From Chloroflexota bacterium (GTDB taxonomy: Bacteria; Chloroflexota; Anaerolineae; Anaerolineales; Villigracilaceae), in NCBI GenBank assembly GCA_024224815.1, contig JAAENC010000355.1, positions 1-64,000 of the forward strand: DNA of 64,000 nucleotides, given 5' to 3'. Of this stretch, positions 16,853 through 24,751 are shown piece by piece. Made by a program: the position numbers and the translations under genes. Position 1 is the stretch's first letter. The number at the start of each line of letters is the position of its first letter. The notes below the pieces were generated by a model that ran no database searches, had not been told where the DNA came from, and saw only the letters and a list, made by a program, of their open reading frames with translations.

Positions 16853-16951
16853 GTAGGGGCGACCCGCTTGGGTCTTATGTCTATATTTGATGATAATAAA
16901 ATATTAATTAAAAGAGCAGTTTTCTAGAAAAGCACAAAGGGTCGCCCTTAG
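16853..16951. repeat. Inverted repeat (GTAGGGGCGACCC arms)
   Basis: GTAGGGGCGACCC at 16853-16865 faces GGGTCGCCCTTAG at 16939-16951 (one mismatch) across an AT-rich 73-bp middle. The arm is shared with the perfect palindrome at 20401-20435. It occupies the divergent rlmN/protease spacer. Confidence 0.5.
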
Positions 16952-17075
16952 GTTAATAAGCCGTCAGATTTTATCATGTCATTGGTTTTGGTTCATGCGT
17001 ATTCTTCTCCAATTATACTCGCTCATAGTACAATGAAGATGAAATGTAAATGAACATATGATGGAGGAAAATCCT

Positions 17076-19472
17076 ATGTCAGACAATAATATCAACGCTG
17101 GAAGACGCAGAAAAGGCTCTAAACCGCCCAGCGGCAGAGCCGAAGCGCCCAAGCGCAGAAAACCTTCCGGAAGCGGGAGCAGGCCCCAATCCACGGGCGG
17201 GGGCGGACTTCCGATTCCACGCAGCGGAAAAGCTAAGGGGGGCTGCGGCTCTTTTTTAGTTATCCTGCTTATGATCGGCTATTTCCTTTTATCCGGTGGC
17301 GAAGGCATAGACCTTGGCGAAATGGCGCAAAGCCCCGGTCAAAATCAGAACTATCAGGAACCTGTACAACCAGCACCGGAAACGAATTTTACACCGCCGG
17401 CAGCAACGGGTAACGAAGAACAAACCTGGCTCGTGATGCTCTATCAGGATGCGGACGACAAGATACTTGAAGAAGATATTTTTATCGACTTGAATGAAGC
17501 TGAAAAAGTTGGCTCCAGTCAAAATGTACATATTGTGGCGCAACTGGATCGTTTCCGTGGTGGTTTTTCCGGTGACGGAAATTGGGATTCAACCCGCCGT
17601 TATTATGTACAGAAAGACAATGACCTAAATAGGATCAATTCTCAACTTGTTGCCGATCTGGGCGAAGTGAGTATGAGCAGGGGCGAATCCTTGATCGATT
17701 TTGTAACTTGGTCTATGGTCACTTTCCCCGCTGACAAATATGTCCTGATCCTTTCCGATCATGGCATGGGCTGGCCCGGCGGCTGGACTGATCCCGCCCC
17801 CGGTGGGCAGGATGGAAGCTCTATTCCGCTCGCTGCGCGTCTTGACGATCATCTTTATATGATGGAAATGGATCAGGCTTTTGGCGAAATCCGCAATAGA
17901 ACGGGCGTGGATAAACTGGATATTATCGGCATGGATGCCTGTTTAATGGCGCAGCTCGAAGTTTTTGCCGCCCTCCAGCCTCACGCACATTATGGGATTG
18001 CCTCCGAAGAAACTGAACCCGCTTTAGGCTGGGCTTATGCGGGATTTTTGGACGCTCTGGTTAAAAACCCGGGCATGTCGGCCGAAGATTTAAGTAAATT
18101 AGTTGTTCAAAGTTATATCGACGAAGATCAACGTATTGTTGATCAAGCAGCACGCGATGCCTTTTTGCGCGGTGGCTCACCTATGGGCGGTCTATTTAGC
18201 CCGGCATCTGTTAGCGCAGAGCAGTTGGCAGCTCAGCTAGAGAAAAATGTCACGCTAACAGCCGTAGACCTCAACAAACTCCCTGCGCTGATGAATAGCT
18301 TCAACGATTTTTCCTATGCTTTGCAAGATGAAAGACAAGGTATGATCGCAGAAGCACGAAATTACGCCCAGTCCTACACCAGTATTTTTGGACGCGAAGT
18401 CCCGCCTTCCTATATCGACCTTGGGCATTTCGTTCAGTTGGTAGGGAAAAACAGTAGCACCGCTCGCACCGCTCAAGCCGCAACAGAAGTGATTTCAGCG
18501 CTAAGCGATACTGTTGTTGCTGAAAAACATGGTCGCGGAAAACCCGGCTCGACCGGCATCGCCATTTATTACCCCAACTCTGCCCTTTATCGCTCCGCAA
18601 TGACGGGGATGCAATCCTACACAGGCATCGCAGATCGTTTTGCCAATGCCTCTTTATGGGATGAATTCCTCATCTACCACTACAGCGAATTTGAATTTAC
18701 TCAGGATGTTCAACAGCCTCTCACCCCAAGCACCGAAATCACACGTGCCCCTGGGCTGGGTCAGATTTCGATTTCGACGCTGCGGGTCTCGAACAATGTC
18801 GCCGCACCCGATCAGCCCATCACCTTAAGCGCAGATATTTATGGGGAAAATATCGGCCATATCTATCTCTTTGTCGGCTATCTTGATGAGGCTGCAAACT
18901 CGATCTTCGTCGCCGACATGGACTATCTCGAAAGCCCCGACACACGCGAAGTTGGTGGCGTTTATTATCCGCAATGGGGCAAAGACGGAGATTTCACCCT
19001 GAACTTCACTTGGGATCCGATCATCTTCGCCGTTTCGGATGGAAGTATCAGTGCAGAAGCACTCTTTGTGCCAGAGAATTATGGGCAAAGCGCAGCAGAT
19101 GCAAGCTATTCTGTAGAAGGACTATACACTTTTGCCGAAACGGGCGAATCCCGTAAAGCAAAGCTCTATTTCCAGGATGAAGCGCTGCAATCGGTCTTTG
19201 TCTTTACCGGCCAAGAAGGCATTGGTGCGCCCAGAGAAGTGATCCCGCAATCGGGTGATACATTCACTGTTCAGGAACGCTGGCTGGATATTGGCGTAAA
19301 TGGCGCAGTTGAAACAGAAAGTGCGCAAGCTGGCAAAACACTCCGCTTTGGTGATGGCGTTTTCACTTGGGAGCAGCTCTACGCTGCTCAGGGAGATTAT
19401 ATTCTCGGTTTCCTGATCGAAGATATGGATGGCAATCAATATCCCGCCTACACTAAAATCACGGTTGAGTAA
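17076..19472 (+). CDS. Clostripain-family (C11) cysteine peptidase, membrane-anchored
   Basis: 798 residues. A basic N-terminus (GRRRKGSKPPSGRAEAPKRR) and one transmembrane segment (CGSFLVILLMIGYFLLSGG, about 53-71) suggest a signal anchor with the rest outside. The C11 domain spans about 115-500: a start strand TWLVMLYQDADD, catalytic His in ILSDHGMGWPGG, catalytic Cys in IGMDACLMAQLEVFAAL. A beta-rich C-terminal domain follows. Substrates unknown; the family cleaves after basic residues. Start at ATG 17076 because GGAGG sits 8 nt upstream; ATGs at 17058 and 17061 lie ahead of or inside that Shine-Dalgarno. Single gene ended by a strong terminator. Confidence 0.88.
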   Translation: MSDNNINAGRRRKGSKPPSGRAEAPKRRKPSGSGSRPQSTGGGGLPIPRSGKAKGGCGSFLVILLMIGYFLLSGGEGIDLGEMAQSPGQNQNYQEPVQPAPETNFTPPAATGNEEQTWLVMLYQDADDKILEEDIFIDLNEAEKVGSSQNVHIVAQLDRFRGGFSGDGNWDSTRRYYVQKDNDLNRINSQLVADLGEVSMSRGESLIDFVTWSMVTFPADKYVLILSDHGMGWPGGWTDPAPGGQDGSSIPLAARLDDHLYMMEMDQAFGEIRNRTGVDKLDIIGMDACLMAQLEVFAALQPHAHYGIASEETEPALGWAYAGFLDALVKNPGMSAEDLSKLVVQSYIDEDQRIVDQAARDAFLRGGSPMGGLFSPASVSAEQLAAQLEKNVTLTAVDLNKLPALMNSFNDFSYALQDERQGMIAEARNYAQSYTSIFGREVPPSYIDLGHFVQLVGKNSSTARTAQAATEVISALSDTVVAEKHGRGKPGSTGIAIYYPNSALYRSAMTGMQSYTGIADRFANASLWDEFLIYHYSEFEFTQDVQQPLTPSTEITRAPGLGQISISTLRVSNNVAAPDQPITLSADIYGENIGHIYLFVGYLDEAANSIFVADMDYLESPDTREVGGVYYPQWGKDGDFTLNFTWDPIIFAVSDGSISAEALFVPENYGQSAADASYSVEGLYTFAETGESRKAKLYFQDEALQSVFVFTGQEGIGAPREVIPQSGDTFTVQERWLDIGVNGAVETESAQAGKTLRFGDGVFTWEQLYAAQGDYILGFLIEDMDGNQYPAYTKITVE

Positions 19473-19489
19473 GTCGCTCATATAAGAAT

Positions 19490-19526
19490 AAAAAAAGCCT
19501 TCGAGATTTTCTCGAAGGCTTTTTTT
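19490..19526. terminator. Bidirectional terminator, C11 peptidase / HAD phosphatase
   Basis: A-run, AGCCTTCGAG, loop ATTTT, CTCGAAGGCT, T-run: a 10-bp perfect stem between convergent genes. Confidence 0.92.
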
Positions 19527-19599
19527 GTGCTCCTGAAAGCAACGCTCTGCGTTGCATCTTGTCTTTCTCTCCCAACGCAGAGCATTGAGAAGATGGTGT

Positions 19600-20391
19600 T
19601 TAGAAAAAAAGACTCCCCAAATCATCAATAATCAAATCTGGGCGCGGATTCCACGCTTCGGCGTCTTCCCGACTTGTGACACCGCTTAAAACAAGCGCTG
19701 TTTTGCATCCTGCGTTTTGTCCACCGAGCACATCTGTCTCCAAGCGGTCACCGACCATCAGTGTTTCTTTCGGCATCACGCCCATTCGACGCATCGCAAG
19801 TTGAAATAAGTAGGGTTCCGGTTTTCCTGCCACAATAGGCTTAACGCCAGATGCGGCTTCTATTGCTGCTAGAATAGTTCCCGCGCCGGGCAATAATCCT
19901 TGTGGCGTAGGGAAAGTTCTGTCGGGATTTGTCCCATAATAAGGCACGCCATCCTGAATAAGCAGGGATGCATTTGCAATTTTCTGATAATCAATCTTCC
20001 AGTCTACACCTGCTACAACTGCTACAGGATTTTTCGGCACATTTTCTTCGCAAAAGGTCTGAAAACCCTCTGCTTCAACTGCTTTGAAAAGACCATCCAT
20101 CCCAACGATAAATAAGTCGCCGCCTTCGGGAAAATTCTCTTTTAGCAAAGCGCCCGTAGCCATGGATGATGTCAGTGCTTGCGAGACATCGAGCTCTACA
20201 CCAAAGCGCGCCAGTTTTTCAAGATGTGCGTCTGGCGTGCGCGTGGAATTATTTGTTGCCAAAGTGACTTTTAGCCCGCGCTGAGCGATGGCATCAAAGA
20301 TAGCTGGCAGATCGCCAATAGTTTCTTCTCCGCGCCAAAGGACGCCATCCATATCGAGTATCAGGGCTTTGATATTTTGGGGAATTTTCAT
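19600..20391 (-). CDS. HAD-IIA family sugar-phosphate phosphatase (NagD-like)
   Basis: 263 residues. HAD motif I LDMDGVLWRGEE (DxD nucleophile), the ATNNSTRTP motif II, a C2-type cap domain, motif III lysine in VAGKPEPYLF and motif IV GDRLETDVLGG. This is the NagD/phosphoglycolate-phosphatase-like subfamily of cytosolic phosphatases acting on small phosphorylated metabolites; the substrate is not predictable from sequence. It lies downstream of the DUF1028 gene in the same direction, separated by a perfect palindrome, so co-transcription is possible. Confidence 0.9.
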   Translation of the reverse strand: MKIPQNIKALILDMDGVLWRGEETIGDLPAIFDAIAQRGLKVTLATNNSTRTPDAHLEKLARFGVELDVSQALTSSMATGALLKENFPEGGDLFIVGMDGLFKAVEAEGFQTFCEENVPKNPVAVVAGVDWKIDYQKIANASLLIQDGVPYYGTNPDRTFPTPQGLLPGAGTILAAIEAASGVKPIVAGKPEPYLFQLAMRRMGVMPKETLMVGDRLETDVLGGQNAGCKTALVLSGVTSREDAEAWNPRPDLIIDDLGSLFF

Positions 20392-20400
20392 GTTTTTAGC

Positions 20401-20435
20401 AAAGTAGGGGCGAGTCTCAGACTCGCCCCTACTTT
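20401..20435. repeat. Perfect 17-bp-arm palindrome (GTAGGGGCGA family)
   Basis: AAAGTAGGGGCGAGTCT, one central C, then its exact reverse complement. No U-tract follows on the minus strand, so it is not a standard terminator for the DUF1028 gene. The arm GTAGGGGCGA also occurs at 16853. Confidence 0.75.
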
Positions 20436-20457
20436 ATCCTTTTCTTTTCTTTTGTGC

Positions 20458-21330
20458 TTATTTTTTGAATTTCTTTAGTAAATAATCGAGCACCGGTTGG
20501 TCGAGCCAGCCTTCTTTCGGATTGAAACGTTCTTCAAAATTTTCGTTTCCGAGAAATGAGCTTAAAGACTCGGCGACTGTTTCGTTATAGATGCCATCAA
20601 TACTGGGTTGGTAATAACCTAAATGAGCCATGATCTTTTGGAGATCGATCAAAATATCGCCTTGTAATTGGGCACGCTCGCTTTCGGGAGATTTGCCCAT
20701 ATATAATTCGTGTAATTCGAGCAATTCGCCTAGGCGTGGTACAGGGTCTAGGGCATCGTCTACGCGATAATCGATCCATCGGTCAAGAAAACCACCGTAT
20801 CCGCCATTGGGTTTGGCAACGTAAATCGCGGCTGCTTGTTTTCCACGTTTGTCGCCGCCTGCGCGGTCGCCTGCGTAAAGCGCGGCATAAAGTCGTGCGG
20901 GCAACTCACCTTCTGTTTCCAAGAAAGCGGATTCCATTTCTTGTACTACATTCGCGCCCGCAAGGATATTCCCTTGGATAGCATATCCGGGACCGGTTAT
21001 TCCGCCCGCCCAGTCATGGCATTTTTTACCTGTAAAGGTGACTGCTTTTCCTTGCGCATCGACCAATCCCACTTGACGGATCTCTCTTTCCTCGTCATTT
21101 GCGAGCAGTTTCTCGAGCGTTTCTGCGGCCGACACACCCTCAGCCATCATCGCGAGACCATTTGGCCCGTAGGAAGTATTGACGTAGGACTGTGTCGCCA
21201 CTGCACCCACTTCTGCATTTACCCAGGGGACAGCTGCCCCAACAGCAGGAAATTTGGACGCAACCGCAACACCCCATGTTTTTTCTTCGAGGTCACAAGC
21301 GGCAATTGAAAATGTTGAAAATCTTGGCAT
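20458..21330 (-). CDS. DUF1028 family protein with C-terminal peptidoglycan-binding-like region
   Basis: 290 residues. Residues 1-210 match the DUF1028 fold (FSIAACDLEEKTWGVAVASK, AVATQSYVNTSYGPNGLAMM, YAIQGNILAG), which resembles Ntn-hydrolases; the biochemical role is not established. The C-terminal 75 residues (LIDLQKIMAHLGYYQPSIDG ... FEERF) look like the short peptidoglycan-binding-like domain often attached to DUF1028. No signal peptide is visible. It lies downstream of clpP, beyond that gene's terminator. Confidence 0.8.
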   Translation of the reverse strand: MPRFSTFSIAACDLEEKTWGVAVASKFPAVGAAVPWVNAEVGAVATQSYVNTSYGPNGLAMMAEGVSAAETLEKLLANDEEREIRQVGLVDAQGKAVTFTGKKCHDWAGGITGPGYAIQGNILAGANVVQEMESAFLETEGELPARLYAALYAGDRAGGDKRGKQAAAIYVAKPNGGYGGFLDRWIDYRVDDALDPVPRLGELLELHELYMGKSPESERAQLQGDILIDLQKIMAHLGYYQPSIDGIYNETVAESLSSFLGNENFEERFNPKEGWLDQPVLDYLLKKFKK

Positions 21331-21343
21331 ATTCTTATCTCAC

Positions 21344-21379
21344 AAAAATCCTGCGAGAATGTCAAACTCTCGCAGGATT
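21344..21379 (-). terminator. Terminator of clpP
   Basis: On the minus strand AATCCTGCGAGA, 9-nt loop, TCTCGCAGGATT, then TTTTTG. A 12-bp perfect stem 27 bp beyond the clpP stop; its A/T flanks also allow weak function in the other direction. Confidence 0.85.
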
Positions 21380-21405
21380 AACTTTATTTTTGGTCTTTTT
21401 TCTGG

Positions 21406-22014
21406 TTATTTCTCTTCTTGTGCTTCAAGTACTTGGTCAACGAGGCCGTACTCTGTGGCTTTTGTCGCATTCATATAAACATCACGATCGGAGTCTTTTT
21501 CAATCGTTTCTTTGTCTTGGCCTGTGTGTTTGGCGAGAATATCGAGCAAGTCAGATTTTAAGCGCATGATCTCTTCGGCCTGAATAACAATATCCGATGC
21601 CTGACCTTGTGCGCCGCCCAAAGGTTGGTGCATGTGGATCGTTGCATTTAGCAATGCGTAACGACGACCTTTTGTTCCGGCAGTTAGAATCACTGTGCCA
21701 AAAGATGCGGCTACACCAACAGCAACGGTGCTGATTGGATTAGGGATGATTTGCATCGTGTCGTAAATCGCCAAGCCTGCGTAAACTGATCCGCCAGGCG
21801 AGTTGATATACATTTTAATTTCTTTTTCGGGGTCTTGGTTGCTCAAATAAAGCAGTTGCGCAATGATCGTATTGGCAACCTGATCGTTGATCTGTGTGCC
21901 GAGAAAGATGATTCGTTCTTTAAGCAGTAGGGAATAAATATCGTAAGCGCGTTCGCCACGCCCACTGGATTCGACAACCATCGGGACTACGGATTGAGGG
22001 GTATTAAGGGACAT
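21406..22014 (-). CDS. clpP: ATP-dependent Clp protease proteolytic subunit
   Basis: 202 residues, the typical length, from [15 protein letters not shown]. An upstream frame to 22116 is open, but AAGGAG lies 7 nt before the ATG at 22012-22014 and the N-terminus there matches the family. Catalytic Ser in [14 protein letters not shown], His in [11 protein letters not shown] and Asp in [11 protein letters not shown] are all present. Self-assembles into a 14-mer barrel that degrades unfolded proteins delivered by ClpX/ClpA; no ATPase partner is in this window. It follows tig (trigger factor), a conserved order. Confidence 0.96.
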   Translation of the reverse strand: MSLNTPQSVVPMVVESSGRGERAYDIYSLLLKERIIFLGTQINDQVANTIIAQLLYLSNQDPEKEIKMYINSPGGSVYAGLAIYDTMQIIPNPISTVAVGVAASFGTVILTAGTKGRRYALLNATIHMHQPLGGAQGQASDIVIQAEEIMRLKSDLLDILAKHTGQDKETIEKDSDRDVYMNATKATEYGLVDQVLEAQEEK

Positions 22015-22186
22015 GAAATTCTCCTTTTCAAGAGAGCGGGTGCCAGTATCTTCTAATACTGGATTCAAAAATTTCCGCTTCTTGATATCTGTACTATGGA
22101 AATGAATAAGCTTCAATCTTTCCTAGTCTACTATTCTTTTGTGTTATTCAGTGTTGTAACTTTATTAGAAAAAGCTATCTAGGGTT

Positions 22187-22223
22187 AAAAAAACAGGGTG
22201 CGCTCTTTTTCCAGCGCACCCTG
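22187..22223 (-). terminator. Terminator of tig
   Basis: On the minus strand CAGGGTGCGCT, loop, AGCGCACCCTG, then seven T. Perfect 11-bp stem 15 bp after the tig stop. Confidence 0.9.
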
Positions 22224-22237
22224 CTTCGACTTATTGA

Positions 22238-23698
22238 TTATTCGCTGGCTTCTTCGCCTTTTTCTTCTGAAGCTTCAGCTACTTTTTCTTCTTTAGCTTC
22301 TTCGGCTTTCTTTTCTTTAGCTGCTTTTTCTTTCTTGGCTTCCTTAGCGGCTTCTTTCTCCGCTTTGGCAAAATCACCGGTTGCAATATCTTTCATGCGG
22401 TCAAGGGTTAGGCGTGTCATCAATTGCGTTGCAGATTGTTGAGCAACATTATTTGCAATCGCTTTTTGTGCTCGCTCGCCACCTTTGATATTGTTGAAAT
22501 TATAACCTTGTGATGCTAAATTCATCATTGTCTGGTTGAATTCAGCTTCGATATCGCCTTCTTTAAGTTCAATTTCTTCTCGCTGAGCCAATTCATCAAA
22601 GATCATGCCGCGCTTCAAGCGTTTTTCTGCAACAGGGCGGGCTTCTTCTTCTATGAATTTCTCACGTGTAGTTTCTTGCATCTTAAGATAGGCTTCAAAT
22701 TCCATCCCTTGCTGGGATAAACGTTGGCTCATATCTTCAATAACCAATTCAGTTTCGCGCTCTACAACTTGTGGCGGATATTTGATGGTTGCATTTTCTT
22801 TGATCTTGTCAATCAATGCGGTGAAGAACTCATCATCATATTCGGAGCGACTTTCATCTTTAATGCTCTTCTCAATAGATTCAGTCAAATCTTCCATCGA
22901 CTGCGCACCAAGTTTTGTTGCAAACTCATCATCTAGCTCGGGGAGCTCGGTCCCGTGAACGACATTGATCGTTGTCGTGTATTTAACCTTTGCGCCACGC
23001 AAATCTTCGTTTTCATCATCTTCGCCATGTGTTTTTGTGGTCGATTTTGTCTCGCCAACACTTGCGCCAAGCAGTTTTTTAGCAAAGCCAACAAAAGGCT
23101 CTTCGCCTTCACGTTTCTTTTCTGTAATGAAAATTGGGTGATCTTTTTTCTCGAAAACAAGGGCATCATCGCCTTTTGCGCCAACTTTTTTGCCGATAAT
23201 ATCTGCTTTAATATAATCGCCTTCTTCGATCGGGCGCTCAACTTCGGCAGTATTCGCATACATGCGTTGCAATTCTTCCAGCTTGGCATCCAATTCAGCT
23301 TTGCCGGGAGCTTTGAACTTATAGTCCATGCGGATTTTGCGATAGTCGCCCAATTCAATTTCGGGTTTGAGCGGAATAGTGAAAATGAATTTCGGTGGCT
23401 CAAGACTTTCCATTTCTTCAAGTGAGCCTTGCGCACCGGGTTCGATCTCGGCTTCTTCCAAAGCTTTCGGATAAACTTCCTCGAGCAAAATATCAATTGC
23501 CCCTTCAATGACAGCTTGTTCGCCATAATTTTGTAAAATTACATTATAGGGAGCTTTGCCAGGACGAAAACCTGCGATCTTGCCACGTTTTGCAAGTTGA
23601 CGTGCGGAGCGACGTTTCGCCCCATCCATTTGATCTTGCTCAATTTCAACGGTCATTGTGACCTGATGGTCGTCACGGGGGGTTGTTTCGATTTTCAA
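22238..23698 (-). CDS. tig: Trigger factor
   Basis: Ribosome-bound chaperone and peptidyl-prolyl isomerase that receives nascent chains. 486 residues: N-terminal ribosome-binding domain with the signature GKIAGFRPGKAP (about residues 37-48), an FKBP-like middle domain (GDYIKADIIGKK, about 155), and a long C-terminal chaperone domain. It ends in a 50-residue Lys/Glu/Ala tail typical of some lineages. Start chosen at TTG 23696-23698 (KIETTPRDDHQ follows), with AAGGA 7 nt upstream; the open frame continues to 23896 but there overlaps the dispersed repeat and the tRNA. Followed by clpP. Confidence 0.93.
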   Translation of the reverse strand: MKIETTPRDDHQVTMTVEIEQDQMDGAKRRSARQLAKRGKIAGFRPGKAPYNVILQNYGEQAVIEGAIDILLEEVYPKALEEAEIEPGAQGSLEEMESLEPPKFIFTIPLKPEIELGDYRKIRMDYKFKAPGKAELDAKLEELQRMYANTAEVERPIEEGDYIKADIIGKKVGAKGDDALVFEKKDHPIFITEKKREGEEPFVGFAKKLLGASVGETKSTTKTHGEDDENEDLRGAKVKYTTTINVVHGTELPELDDEFATKLGAQSMEDLTESIEKSIKDESRSEYDDEFFTALIDKIKENATIKYPPQVVERETELVIEDMSQRLSQQGMEFEAYLKMQETTREKFIEEEARPVAEKRLKRGMIFDELAQREEIELKEGDIEAEFNQTMMNLASQGYNFNNIKGGERAQKAIANNVAQQSATQLMTRLTLDRMKDIATGDFAKAEKEAAKEAKKEKAAKEKKAEEAKEEKVAEASEEKGEEASE

Positions 23699-23746
23699 AA
23701 TAAATTCCTTCTTTAGATATTTGTCTGAGTTTAAATCTCTTTTGCT

Positions 23747-23787
23747 GGATGAATTGCCGCGCCTGATTTTGGCTGGATACCCTTTAA
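23747..23787 (-). repeat. Dispersed 40-50 bp repeat, copy D
   Basis: GGATGAATTGCCGCGCCTGA then TTTTGGCTGGATACCCTTTAA, about 50 bp upstream of the tig start, in the same orientation as the other copies. Confidence 0.55.
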
Positions 23788-23857
23788 TAGACATCCTCAG
23801 GAGAAAAACAAATTCCGCTAAATGCAGAGATGAAACTCTTGGCCTCATGCAAAAAAG

Positions 23858-23940
23858 TGGGGACGGCGGGACTCGAACCCGCACGCCGTGAGGCACATGG
23901 TCCTAAGCCATGCGCGTCTGCCAAATTCCGCCACGTCCCC
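23858..23940 (-). tRNA. tRNA-Leu (anticodon UAG)
   Basis: On the minus strand a full cloverleaf: acceptor GGGGACG/CGTCCCC plus discriminator A, D-arm GCGG..., anticodon stem CATGG/CCATG with loop CTTAGGA (anticodon TAG, reads CUA/CUG-type Leu codons), an extended variable arm as in class II tRNAs, and T-arm GCGGG TTCGAGT CCCGC. CCA is not encoded. A T-run follows directly. Confidence 0.96.
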
Positions 23941-23999
23941 AAATTGCGGATGAGATTATAAGCGCAAGGAGTGAGAGCGTCAATAAAAAAACAAGAATA

Positions 24000-24170
24000 G
24001 CTTAATAAATGGCAGTAAATCCAAATTTGGATGAATTTGCGAGGAAGATGTGCTTCCGACGAAGCAATCTCAGAGAACAAGAGACCGCTTCGTCGCACAC
24101 CCACTGTGCAGTGAGTGCGGGCAAGCACGCTCCTCGCGGAATCATATTTGGAATTGCTAAATAAATGGCA
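24000..24170. repeat. MITE-like palindromic insertion flanked by 15-bp direct repeats
   Basis: GCTTAATAAATGGCA (24000-24014) and GCTAAATAAATGGCA (24156-24170) differ at one base and enclose about 141 bp. The insert's ends are imperfect inverted repeats (CCAAATTTGGATGAATTTGC then GAGGA, against TCCTCGCGGAATCATATTTG then G). Inside is CGACGAAGCAATCTC, the core of a widely dispersed bacterial palindrome family. It fills most of the 23941-24254 gap; the rest holds the promoter (TATAAT at 24199-24204) of the next gene. Confidence 0.6.
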
Positions 24171-24254
24171 AAGAAAGCATTTTAGAACATTTTTGCGATA
24201 TAATCTGGCGGTTCAATTTAAACGTTTGAAAATTCTAGTACGAGGTATATCATC

Positions 24255-24686
24255 ATGAGTCGAATCATCAATCCAAATAGTGCAGGAAAAGAGCGTACAA
24301 AATTAACACGTGCAGTTGCTTTAGCCGTGCGCGAGCTGGCGAAAACAGACCCTTCGGCAAATGCAGGGCAACTTAACGAAGCCCACGATCTGGCAGCTTT
24401 CATTGCTCTGGCTTTGGAGATCGTTGCAGAAACAATAGAGGTTTCTGTAGTCGCATGGGAAAAGAGAAATTACTGGGTCAAAGCAGATAAATTCAGAATG
24501 GAATGGCGCTGGGCAGGCCAATTAGCAGGTGAAATGCGCGCAGCCGCCCTAAAAGATGACTGGGCGAGCGTTGCGCAAGTCGCCATGCAGGTGGCCGTCA
24601 AATTGCAGAAGATCAAAATATCCGATAAACACCGTATGGGTCGCCCCTGGGTTGGGAGTTGGGGGAAGTTGCAAGAAGAAATTTAA
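24255..24686 (+). CDS. Conserved-looking hypothetical protein, 143 aa
   Basis: Not recognised. A mostly helical, soluble 143-residue protein without signal peptide or membrane segment. It contains two Trp-rich helices (EKRNYWVKADKFRMEWRWAG) and a C-terminal GRPWVGSWGKLQ. A GAGGT Shine-Dalgarno 9 nt before the ATG, a TATAAT box about 50 bp upstream and a strong terminator downstream make it a real, single-gene transcription unit. Codon usage looks like its neighbours. No function can be assigned. Confidence 0.7.
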   Translation: MSRIINPNSAGKERTKLTRAVALAVRELAKTDPSANAGQLNEAHDLAAFIALALEIVAETIEVSVVAWEKRNYWVKADKFRMEWRWAGQLAGEMRAAALKDDWASVAQVAMQVAVKLQKIKISDKHRMGRPWVGSWGKLQEEI

Positions 24687-24695
24687 AGTATGTAT

Positions 24696-24742
24696 AAAAA
24701 GAGCCTTGCTGAGAATTTTATCTGAGCAAGGCTCTTTTTTTT
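24696..24742. terminator. Bidirectional terminator, hypothetical gene / pyrG
   Basis: AAAAAGAGCCTTGCT, a 13-nt loop, AGCAAGGCTC and T-run between convergent genes. Confidence 0.9.
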
Positions 24743-24751
24743 CTTTCTTTA

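Noticed and set aside
23699-23896. Trigger factor starting at 23896
   Set aside because: That extension runs through the dispersed repeat and into the tRNA-Leu gene; the TTG at 23698 with AAGGA upstream gives the family N-terminus.
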